Shown here in pieces: positions 58,590 to 64,000 of a DNA stretch of 64,000 nucleotides (the first letter of the stretch is position 1; the number at the start of each line of letters is the position of its first letter). The position numbers were made by a program, and so were the translations under genes. The stretch comes from Eikenella longinqua (GTDB lineage Bacteria > Pseudomonadota > Gammaproteobacteria > Burkholderiales > Neisseriaceae), in contig NZ_LXSL01000032.1 in assembly GCF_001648355.1 (NCBI RefSeq), forward strand, positions 1 to 64,000, written 5' to 3'. A model generated the notes under the pieces. That model was not told the DNA's origin. It saw nothing but the letters and a program-made list of their open reading frames with translations, and did no database searches.

Positions 58590-58733
58590 TTGTTCGGCCT
58601 TGTTTGCGGGGAGGCTACCTGAAACTGGTGTCTTGCGGCGCAAGGCAGCGTTTCTGCGTGGCTAAAAAACGGCGGGGCTGATGTTTCCACTGTGCCAAGA
58701 GATTGTATTCAGGCGGCCTGCTTCAACTGATTC

Positions 58734-58772
58734 AGGCTACCTGAAAACGGTTAAACCTTTTTCAGGTAGCCT
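58734..58772. repeat. Inverted uptake pair in the folC leader
   Basis: CAGGCTACCTGAAAA and TTTTTCAGGTAGCCT. A hybrid form, TTCAGGCGGCCT, lies at 58709-58720 and another copy at about 58612. Confidence 0.85.
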
Positions 58773-58780
58773 GCGGCGGC

Positions 58781-58786
58781 ATTATA
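58781..58786 (-). promoter_or_regulatory. Candidate -10 box for the folC-purF operon
   Basis: Complement reads TATAAT, about 190 bases before folC and 14 bases from the Correia-like element, whose end falls near the -35 position. No good -35 hexamer. Confidence 0.45.
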
Positions 58787-58799
58787 CCGCAGCCCGGTT

Positions 58800-58905
58800 T
58801 ATAGCGGATTAGCTTAACTTCCGCTACGGCGTTGGCTCTCCTTGCTGTATTGCTCGTACTGTCTGCAGCTCGCCGCCTGGTATCGGAAGCATGTTAATCC
58901 GCTAT
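58800..58905. mobile_element. Correia-like element, TATAGCGG type, about 105 bp
   Basis: ATAGCGGATTA and TAATCCGCTAT ends enclose TTCCGCTACGGCGTTGGC and the GTACTGTCTGCAGCTCGCC core. The right end provides the TAG stop (58902-58904) of the DUF302 gene. Confidence 0.85.
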
Positions 58906-59309
58906 TGGCTTGTGGCACTCGGCAAAGCGGCGGCAATCAGCCCACTCATGGCGGCATCGATTTGCGCGGCCACGTTTTCCGCCGCGCCCAAATTGCGCCC
59001 GGCCACCAGCGGCAGCACACGCCGGTAGCACACCTGCACGCACCCATTTTGCTCGCACACCAGCACTTTCAGCGGTAGCTCGGCAGCCAGCAGCAAATCG
59101 GCCTGCATCAGCGGCGTGCCCTTGGCCGGGTGGCCGACAATCAGCAGGCAGGCGGGCGCGAGCGGCAGGCCGTGTTCGTCGGCCAAACTGGAATGAGGGA
59201 TTTCGGCAAACAGGGTGAGCCCTTGGGCGGCAAAAGCCTGTTTCAAAGCGGAAAGCGTTTTGACAAAGTCTAAACGGCTGGGCAGGATGAGGTAGTTGGG
59301 ATTGCTCAT
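58902..59309 (-). CDS. DUF302 protein
   Basis: 135 residues. Starts MSNPNYLILPSRLDFVKTLS; LKQAFAAQGLTLFAEIPHSS and CLLIVGHPAKGTPLMQADLL fit the DUF302 fold, a small alpha/beta domain of unknown role seen in redox and metal-related proteins. Two Cys (LVCEQNGCVQVC, three in fact) lie in the second half. The stop codon is inside a Correia-like element, so the last residues may be a replacement. Flanked by two such elements. Confidence 0.8.
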   Translation of the reverse strand: MSNPNYLILPSRLDFVKTLSALKQAFAAQGLTLFAEIPHSSLADEHGLPLAPACLLIVGHPAKGTPLMQADLLLAAELPLKVLVCEQNGCVQVCYRRVLPLVAGRNLGAAENVAAQIDAAMSGLIAAALPSATSQ

Positions 59310-59389
59310 GAAATTGGCCTTATATATGATTGCGCCGATATGCAGTATGGTTTTGCAGATTAATACTGCTGATTTTAATGCAGCGGAAT

Positions 59390-59496
59390 TATAGTGGATT
59401 ACCTTTAAACCAGGACTGCATTGCCTCGCCTTGCCGTACTACCTGTACTGTCTGCGGCTTCGTCGCCTTGTCCTGATTTAAAGTTACTCCACTATA
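59390..59496. mobile_element. Correia-like element, TATAGTGG type, 107 bp
   Basis: TATAGTGGATTA and CTCCACTATA ends (one mismatch inside), with TTGCCTCGCCTTGCCGTACT and the CTGTCTGCGGCTTCGTCGCC core identical to the 18150 element. Confidence 0.88.
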
Positions 59497-59593
59497 GAAA
59501 TAAAAATCGCCGCTTTATCCGTTTTACCGAGAGATTCGGCTTCAACACGGCAATACGCTTTTCCGCCCGACCACATTCAATCACGGAGTGTTT

Positions 59594-60010
59594 ATGAAAC
59601 CCTATATCAAATCTTTTTTCCTGATTCTTGTGCTGTTTCCGCCGCTGCTGGCGGCATCCGCATTGATGATTTCGGAAGGTTTTTCAGGCAATTCGGCGGT
59701 GAGTTTCACATCAGCCGATTTCCAATGGTATTTCAATTTGTTTATCTGGCTATGGTTTTTCAGTCTGCCTGCGGCGCCGGTGTATGCCGGGCTGGCGGCG
59801 GCGCTGAAGCTGCGTCGCGGCTGGCGCGCGGCGGCAATATCGGCGGCGTTGGGCTCGGGGCTGGCGGCTGTTTCGATTGCGGCGGGCGAACTGACGATGG
59901 GCGACGGCTTTGTGGAATGGGACGTGGTGGCGAGCGCGGCAATATGCACGGGGATGGCCGCTGCGGTGATATCGGCATGCCTGCCCAAACACGCAACCGT
60001 GGCGGATTAA
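59594..60010 (+). CDS. Small membrane protein, unrecognised
   Basis: 138 residues from ATG 59594, five bases after GGAG. Four hydrophobic segments (SFFLILVLFPPLLAASALMI; LFIWLWFFSLPAAPVYAGLA; AAISAALGSGLAAVSIAAGE; ASAAICTGMAAAVISACL). No motif recognised. Just downstream of a Correia-like element, which may carry its promoter. Confidence 0.72.
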   Translation: MKPYIKSFFLILVLFPPLLAASALMISEGFSGNSAVSFTSADFQWYFNLFIWLWFFSLPAAPVYAGLAAALKLRRGWRAAAISAALGSGLAAVSIAAGELTMGDGFVEWDVVASAAICTGMAAAVISACLPKHATVAD

Positions 60011-60085
60011 ATGCGGGCATACAGCCCCGTTTTTTCAGGTAGCCTGTCTCTTTAAGGCGGCCTTTATCCAATCATGGTGTTTGTG

Positions 60086-60523
60086 TCAATCCTGCATATC
60101 CGCCTGCTTGGTTTGCTTCCTCCGCGCCTGCCCCCACCGCGCCCACACGCGCAGGCGGCGCAGGCCTTCGGCATCGGCGGAATCCGGCCACACGGCCTGG
60201 TGGAGCCGCCGCCCGCTATCGGTGTGCCAATGCAGGATTTGCAGCCACGGCAGCACCACGCCGCCGCGCAGGGTGGCGGCCACGGCAATCTGCTGCGGTT
60301 GCAAAAACAGCACCGCCCCGCCGCCGCTGTCCACCGCCAATCGGGTAATCCGCAGCGGCCGGCGCAGGGCGTGCCAGGCGGCGAAGGCGGTGAGCGCAAG
60401 GCCGAGCCAGCGCGGCCAGCCGGCGAAATACAGCAGCCAGATGGCGGCCAGCCACAGCCACGCCGCCGCGTGCACGATGCGCCGCAGCCGCGAGGGCTTG
60501 AAGGCTACCTGAAAAGGCTGCAC
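60086..60523 (-). CDS. YgfX-like membrane protein
   Basis: 145 residues from GTG 60523, five bases after the upstream stop. FKPSRLRRIVHAAAWLWLAA, two close membrane helices, then a C-terminal part ending WPDSADAEGLRRLRVWARWG that matches the YgfX (CptA) pattern. E. coli YgfX is the proposed toxin partner of SdhE. Here the partner is a different acidic protein. The uptake sequence at 60504 encodes PFQVAFK at the very N-terminus, so the native start may have been remodelled. Confidence 0.72.
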   Translation of the reverse strand: MQPFQVAFKPSRLRRIVHAAAWLWLAAIWLLYFAGWPRWLGLALTAFAAWHALRRPLRITRLAVDSGGGAVLFLQPQQIAVAATLRGGVVLPWLQILHWHTDSGRRLHQAVWPDSADAEGLRRLRVWARWGQARRKQTKQADMQD

Positions 60524-60527
60524 GGCA

Positions 60528-60884
60528 TCACATCATATTGTCCACAACGGGGCTGACGCGGATGTCGTCGTCGTCCAAATCCAGCACCATGTCGTGAAAT
60601 TCGAGGTCGAAGAAGCGGGCAAACAGCTCGGGCGTGAGCTCCGGCCACTGCTCCTGTGGCACTTCCCAGGAGGCGATTTCGCCGCTGAGGATGTTGCGCC
60701 AATGCTCGCCAAAGAGGCCGGCGCTCTCTTCGGGCGTGTCGGTTTGCTCAATCAGATACACGCTGCAATTGCTGCGGATTTGGGAAAGGGTGAGGTCGGG
60801 CAGGTCGTCGCCGGTGCTTTTGAGCCAGGTGAGGAAGGCTTCAGTGGGCTTCACCACCACGGCGCTGCGGTCTACGAAATACAT
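60528..60884 (-). CDS. Acidic protein of unknown function upstream of the YgfX-like gene
   Basis: 118 residues from ATG complemented at 60882-60884 (MYFVDRSAVVVKPTEAFLTW). Strongly acidic, with LPDLTLSQIRSNCSVYLIEQ and a C-terminal DLDDDDIRVSPVV. No export signal. Similar proteins occur across beta-proteobacteria as far as I recall, without known role. Close coupling to the YgfX-like gene suggests they work together. Confidence 0.75.
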   Translation of the reverse strand: MYFVDRSAVVVKPTEAFLTWLKSTGDDLPDLTLSQIRSNCSVYLIEQTDTPEESAGLFGEHWRNILSGEIASWEVPQEQWPELTPELFARFFDLEFHDMVLDLDDDDIRVSPVVDNMM

Positions 60885-60942
60885 GGGGGTTCCTTGGGTG
60901 TGAATTGGGATGGTTTCAGCCAGCCTTTGGGCGGAAGTGCCG

Positions 60943-61037
60943 CAGGCTACCTGAAAAATTTGCGCTGCGGAATAAGCAAGCGGCTTGGCCAATCGGATTT
61001 TCAGGTAGCCTGTTTGCCAGCGCAGGCTACCTGAAAA
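60943..61037. repeat. Three uptake sequences before the xthA-side element
   Basis: Copies at about 60945, 61001 and 61024; the last two are inverted with GCAGGCTACCTGAAAA. They lie between the acidic gene and the next Correia-like element. Confidence 0.85.
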
Positions 61038-61045
61038 TTGCGGCG

Positions 61046-61114
61046 ATAGCGGATTAACCTAACTTTCGATACGGCGTTGGCTCGCCTTGTATCGAAAGTG
61101 TGTGAATCCGCTAT
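61046..61114. mobile_element. Deleted Correia-like element, 69 bp
   Basis: ATAGCGGATTA and AATCCGCTAT ends are kept, and ACTTTCGATAC/GTATCGAAAGT form an inner inverted repeat, but the CAGACAGTAC core is gone. A deletion form of the 58800/26717 subfamily. Confidence 0.8.
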
Positions 61115-61117
61115 AGT

Positions 61118-61891
61118 TTACAGCGGATAATCGTAATCCACCACCAGCGGGGCATGGTCGGAAAATTTTTCCTGCTTATACACGTGGGCGGCTTGGGCGC
61201 GCCCGGCCAGGGCGGGGGTGGCCATTTGGTAGTCGATGCGCCAGCCCACGTCTTTGGCGTAGGCCTGGCCGCGCTGGCTCCACCAGGTGTAGCCGGGCGC
61301 TTCGGGATAGAGCGTGCGCCAGATGTCCACCCAGCCGAGCTCGGCAATCACTTTGCTGATCCACTCGCGCTCTTCGGGCAGGAAGCCGGAGTTTTTCAAA
61401 TTGCCTTTCCAGTTTTTCAAGTCGATGTTTTGGTGGGCGATGTTCCAGTCGCCGCAGATGACGATATCGCGGCCTTGGGCTTGCAGATCGCGCAGCATGG
61501 GGTAGAAGGCATCGAGAAAGCGGAATTTCACTTGTTGGCGTTCGTCTGAGCTGCTGCCGGAGGGCAGGTAGAGCGAAATCACGGATAAGTTGCCGAAATC
61601 GGCCTGCACAAAGCGGCCTTCGGCATCGAATTCGGCAATGCCCATGCCGGTTTGCACGCGGTCGGGCTCTCGTTTGCTGTAGAGCGCCACGCCGGAATAG
61701 CCGCGTTTTTCGGCGCAGTGCCAGACGCCGCGCATGCCGTGCGGGGCTTGCATGCTGTTGTCCAAATCGGCTTCTTGGGCTTTGAGCTCCTGCACGCACA
61801 CGATGTCGGCGCCGCTCTGGGCGAGGTAGTCGTGAAAACCTTTTTTATAGGCGGATCGGATGCCGTTTACGTTGGCGGAAATAATGCGCAT
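61118..61891 (-). CDS. xthA: Exodeoxyribonuclease III
   Basis: 257 residues from ATG complemented at 61889-61891 (MRIISANVNGIRSAYKKG). AP-endonuclease fold: VQELKAQEADLD, RGYSGVALYSK, VICGDWNIAHQNIDLKN and SDHAPLVVDYDYPL. Cleaves at abasic sites in base-excision repair. A Correia-like element ends three bases after its stop. Confidence 0.96.
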   Translation of the reverse strand: MRIISANVNGIRSAYKKGFHDYLAQSGADIVCVQELKAQEADLDNSMQAPHGMRGVWHCAEKRGYSGVALYSKREPDRVQTGMGIAEFDAEGRFVQADFGNLSVISLYLPSGSSSDERQQVKFRFLDAFYPMLRDLQAQGRDIVICGDWNIAHQNIDLKNWKGNLKNSGFLPEEREWISKVIAELGWVDIWRTLYPEAPGYTWWSQRGQAYAKDVGWRIDYQMATPALAGRAQAAHVYKQEKFSDHAPLVVDYDYPL

Positions 61892-61924
61892 GATGGTTCC
61901 AAATGATGGGTGGATGAGGGGGAA

Positions 61925-61958
61925 AAGGCTACCTGAAAAACGGTTTTCAGGTAGCCTG
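61925..61958. repeat. Inverted uptake pair
   Basis: AAAGGCTACCTGAAAA and TTTTCAGGTAGCCT with a 4-base loop. Its right arm forms the end and stop of the next gene. Confidence 0.88.
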
Positions 61959-62267
61959 CTTGGCCAAGGTTTGCCGCCACACCAGATAATCACGCAGGGG
62001 CGGCATGGGCGGGTTGATGCAGTGCGGGCAGATGCCGGTTACGTCTTCATCGTCAAACTCTTGGTGGAAAGCGTCGGGATCGAAGCGGGATTGCTGCAAC
62101 ACGGCCTGCGCCAGCGCCTGCTGCTGCACCACGTCGAATTCGTAGCCGAGCAAAATTTCGGCCAGCAGGCCGGTCTCGGCGCGGCTGAACCGGGCGCTAT
62201 TGGATTGAATCAGGCGGATGTAATCGGCATTGCGGATTTTTTGTTGCAGTAAAACGGAGATATCCAT
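61947..62267 (-). CDS. Unrecognised small protein
   Basis: 106 residues. Helical, Gln-rich (MDISVLLQQKIRNADYIRLI), with a CPHCINPPMPP segment near residues 80-90 that could bind metal. The end KQAT plus stop is encoded by an uptake sequence. A one-mismatch uptake copy (AGACTACCTGAA, about 62276) lies just upstream of its start. Divergent neither way: next to xthA and comP on the same strand. Confidence 0.75.
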   Translation of the reverse strand: MDISVLLQQKIRNADYIRLIQSNSARFSRAETGLLAEILLGYEFDVVQQQALAQAVLQQSRFDPDAFHQEFDDEDVTGICPHCINPPMPPLRDYLVWRQTLAKQAT

Positions 62268-62337
62268 GAAGGAGAAGACTACCTGAAAAAGGTAGGGAAA
62301 TTCGGTTGAAGATTTGGTTGGAAATATGGGATTTTAT

Positions 62338-62808
62338 TCAATGCAGCAATTCGCAGTTTTTATCGATATTGTTTCCGCCGGGGAAGACGGTTTTATTATC
62401 GCAACGGCTGCTGCTGCTTTCGCAAAGGCGCACAGTTTGGTCTTGGTTAATCAGCAATACGCGAGGTTCTTTGTTCACATCGAAAGCCACGGCTTTAATC
62501 GTATATTTATCGCCCAGCACGCCGCGCGCATTGCCTTGGAATTTGATGCAGAAATGGGCGGTTTGGGTAACCGGGATAGCCGGCCAAGAGGTGGAATTGG
62601 CTTTGAAAGTGCGGTTTCGCGTATAAAAGCGTTCCATTGCCCGGCTGTTTTCCAACAAAGCAGCATTCGCTTCTTCCAAACGCGATTTGCGCATAAAAGA
62701 TTGGTAGGAAGGATAGGCAATCACCGCCAAAACCGCCACAATCGAAATGATCACCAGCAGCTCGATTAAGGTGAACCCGCGCTGTGTGCGAACAGATAAG
62801 CCGCTCAT
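62338..62808 (-). CDS. comP: Minor type IV pilin ComP, the DNA-uptake-sequence receptor
   Basis: 156 residues. Class III leader with cleavage RG|FTLIE (Phe12, Glu at +5) and a hydrophobic first helix (LLVIISIVAVLAVIAYPSYQ). Downstream parts match neisserial ComP closely in pattern: ALLENSRAMERFYTRN, STSWPAIPV, HFCIKFQGNARGVLG and KAVAFDVNKEP. Four Cys (FCIKF, RLCES, SRCDN, NCELL) fit the two ComP disulfides. ComP displayed on the pilus binds the uptake sequence; here the dialect should be AGGCTACCTGAA. Confidence 0.88.
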   Translation of the reverse strand: MSGLSVRTQRGFTLIELLVIISIVAVLAVIAYPSYQSFMRKSRLEEANAALLENSRAMERFYTRNRTFKANSTSWPAIPVTQTAHFCIKFQGNARGVLGDKYTIKAVAFDVNKEPRVLLINQDQTVRLCESSSSRCDNKTVFPGGNNIDKNCELLH

Positions 62809-62877
62809 CTTGCTGCTCCTTATAAATAATGAAGCGGCAGTATAAACGGCTTTGGGGAGAAAGGGAATAGCTTGTTA

Positions 62878-63297
62878 TCAGTATTGCTCGCAGTTGCTCG
62901 TGTTGCCGTCGCTATCAATATTGCACCGGTTTAAAATACCGATGCTGTTGTAATAGATCCCTTTGGTTTCACGAGAATTTCTAGCATTTGGCCTGGCGAT
63001 GATTTCGTAGCTATCCGCTTTTGGCGAACCCGGGGCAAACGTGATATCAAAAAAATCTGTGCTCACCGGTGCTGAAGCCTGATTACCTGCGGTAGTATCA
63101 TTCAGCGTTCTGGCTTTAGAATACAAACGCTCCATACTCCGAGCCTTATCCATGATGCGCGCTTTTGCTTCCTCCATGCGCGCTTTTCGGATGAAAGAGT
63201 CATAGCTGGGGAAGGCAAGCGTTGCCAAAATACCAATAATGACCACAATCATCATCAGCTCCATCAGAGTAAAGCCCTGCACTTTTGATTTATTCAT
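62878..63297 (-). CDS. Type IV pilin-like minor pilin
   Basis: 139 residues from ATG complemented at 63295-63297; a longer reading is rejected. Leader MNKSKVQG|FTLMELMMIVV, first helix ending LAFPSYDSFIRKARMEEAKA. Resembles ComP and PilE-type pilins but has a shorter C-terminal part with two Cys (NRCNID, SNCEQY). Directly upstream of comP on the same strand, so a pilin pair. Not clearly PilE, PilV or PilX. Confidence 0.82.
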   Translation of the reverse strand: MNKSKVQGFTLMELMMIVVIIGILATLAFPSYDSFIRKARMEEAKARIMDKARSMERLYSKARTLNDTTAGNQASAPVSTDFFDITFAPGSPKADSYEIIARPNARNSRETKGIYYNSIGILNRCNIDSDGNTSNCEQY

Positions 63298-63386
63298 TAT
63301 TTTCCCTTCAACGTCTTTACACCCCAGCAAGCACCAATACTTTTATTTTTATGGTGTAACCCACTATTTTTCAAACTGCAATTAAA

Positions 63387-63460
63387 CAGGCTACCTGAAA
63401 GCAGGAGCTTTACGAAACCCAAACCGCCCGTAAGCATCTTTCCCTACTTTTCAGGTAGCC
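63387..63460. repeat. Two inverted uptake sequences
   Basis: CAGGCTACCTGAAAG (about 63389) and TTTTCAGGTAGCC (about 63448) between pdxJ and the pilin genes. Confidence 0.85.
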
Positions 63461-63474
63461 GCTCCCTTTAAATC

Positions 63475-64000
63475 CTAATCCGGCTGGCTTCTCGCCCGGT
63501 AAATCTCTTCCTTCATCTGGCGTATTGCAGCCGGCAAACCCAAAAACAGCGCCTGTGCAATCAGCGCATGGCCGATATTCAACTCGCGAATCGGCAGAAT
63601 ACGCGCCACCGGTGCCACATTGTGAATCGTTAAGCCGTGACCGGCGTTTACCACCAAGCCCAGTTCCGAAGCGAAGTATGCCGCTTCTTCCAACCGCAGC
63701 AACTCACTTTGCCGCACCGTATGCGAAACCGCATCGGCATAGGCACCGGTGTGCAGCTCAATGGCTTGCGCACCAACATCACGTGCCGCGCGGATTTGCT
63801 GCTCGTCGGCATCAATAAACAACGACACGCGGATACCAGCTGCATTCAGCTTCTGCGTAAACTCTGCCACCTTCTGCTGCTGCGCCAACACATCCAAGCC
63901 GCCTTCGGTGGTCACTTCCTGCCGTTTTTCCGGCACGATGCACACATCTTCCGGCTGCACCTGCAAGGCGTTTTCCAACATTTCTTCGGTAAGCGCCATT
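63475..64000 (-). CDS. pdxJ: Pyridoxine 5'-phosphate synthase, C-terminal part (partial)
   Basis: The frame is open to the window edge; 174 codons are visible, from MALTEEMLENALQVQPEDVC to a TAG stop. Contains IVPEKRQEVTTEGGLDV, FIDADEQQIRAARDVGAQAI, HTGAYAD and LVVNAGHGLTIHNV, then RELNIGHALIAQALF. Condenses deoxyxylulose 5-phosphate and aminoacetone phosphate to PNP. About 65 N-terminal residues lie outside; the internal Met is not the start. Confidence 0.96.
   Translation of the reverse strand, partial: MALTEEMLENALQVQPEDVCIVPEKRQEVTTEGGLDVLAQQQKVAEFTQKLNAAGIRVSLFIDADEQQIRAARDVGAQAIELHTGAYADAVSHTVRQSELLRLEEAAYFASELGLVVNAGHGLTIHNVAPVARILPIRELNIGHALIAQALFLGLPAAIRQMKEEIYRARSQPD

Noticed and set aside
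1..64000. CRISPR array from the many short repeats
   Set aside because: The repeats are irregularly spaced, in both directions and inside genes; they are uptake sequences. No cas gene is present.
1..64000. tRNA, rRNA or prophage
   Set aside because: No cloverleaf, rRNA segment, integrase or phage structural gene was seen in any gap.

Overview
The window comes from a member of the Neisseriaceae, almost certainly Eikenella (E. corrodens or a close relative). The main evidence is a 12-mer, AGGCTACCTGAA (reverse TTCAGGTAGCCT), that occurs dozens of times on both strands. It matches the Eikenella dialect of the DNA uptake sequence (AG-eikDUS). Gene order (tuf-rpsJ, S10/spc/alpha clusters, waaF, lysA-lptM / cyaY, metNIQ, folC-dedD-cvpA-purF) and Correia-like miniature elements agree with this.

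Layout. 1-14.3 kb: the 3' end of tuf, then the S10, spc and alpha ribosomal-protein operons from rpsJ to rplQ, including secY, infA and rpoA. This block is visibly AT-richer than the rest and has very few uptake sequences. 14.3-24.9 kb: azlCD, a CHCC zinc-finger gene with a frame problem, waaF, a photolyase-like gene, cca, an AT-rich orphan, lysA/lptM/cyaY, a secreted protein, a membrane-protein gene broken at an A8 tract, and an rRNA methyltransferase-like gene. 25-33.8 kb: rhlE, rpsO, a TrmH-family methylase, two orphans, a PTS IIC-like permease, and nrdG-nrdD behind a pair of NrdR boxes. 34.2-36.7 kb: three neighbouring genes for exported proteins that together carry five copies of one four-cysteine domain I do not recognise. 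37-46.9 kb: rarD, gyrB, katA, a yicC gene destroyed by an IS110-family remnant, a DMT exporter, ftsB and eno. 47-49.6 kb: metNIQ behind what looks like a complete SAM-II riboswitch and transcription attenuator. 49.9-58.6 kb: a YidB-like gene with an internal amber codon, folB/plsY, squalene genes hpnD-hpnE, and the folC-dedD-cvpA-purF operon. 58.9-64 kb: small orphans, a YgfX-like gene, xthA, two type IV pilin genes (one is comP, the uptake-sequence receptor) and the 3' part of pdxJ.

How it fits together. The window holds both the Eikenella uptake sequences and the gene for the minor pilin that reads them. Many inverted uptake-sequence pairs sit between genes, some in the position and shape of transcription terminators. 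Others lie inside genes or supply stop codons. One gene (nrdD) carries an uptake sequence of another Neisseriaceae dialect, a plausible scar of interspecies transformation. The strongest candidates for new biology are the metNIQ SAM-II attenuator, the five-copy exported domain family, and the Correia-like element family with two arm types. No tRNA, rRNA, CRISPR array, intact insertion sequence or prophage was seen.
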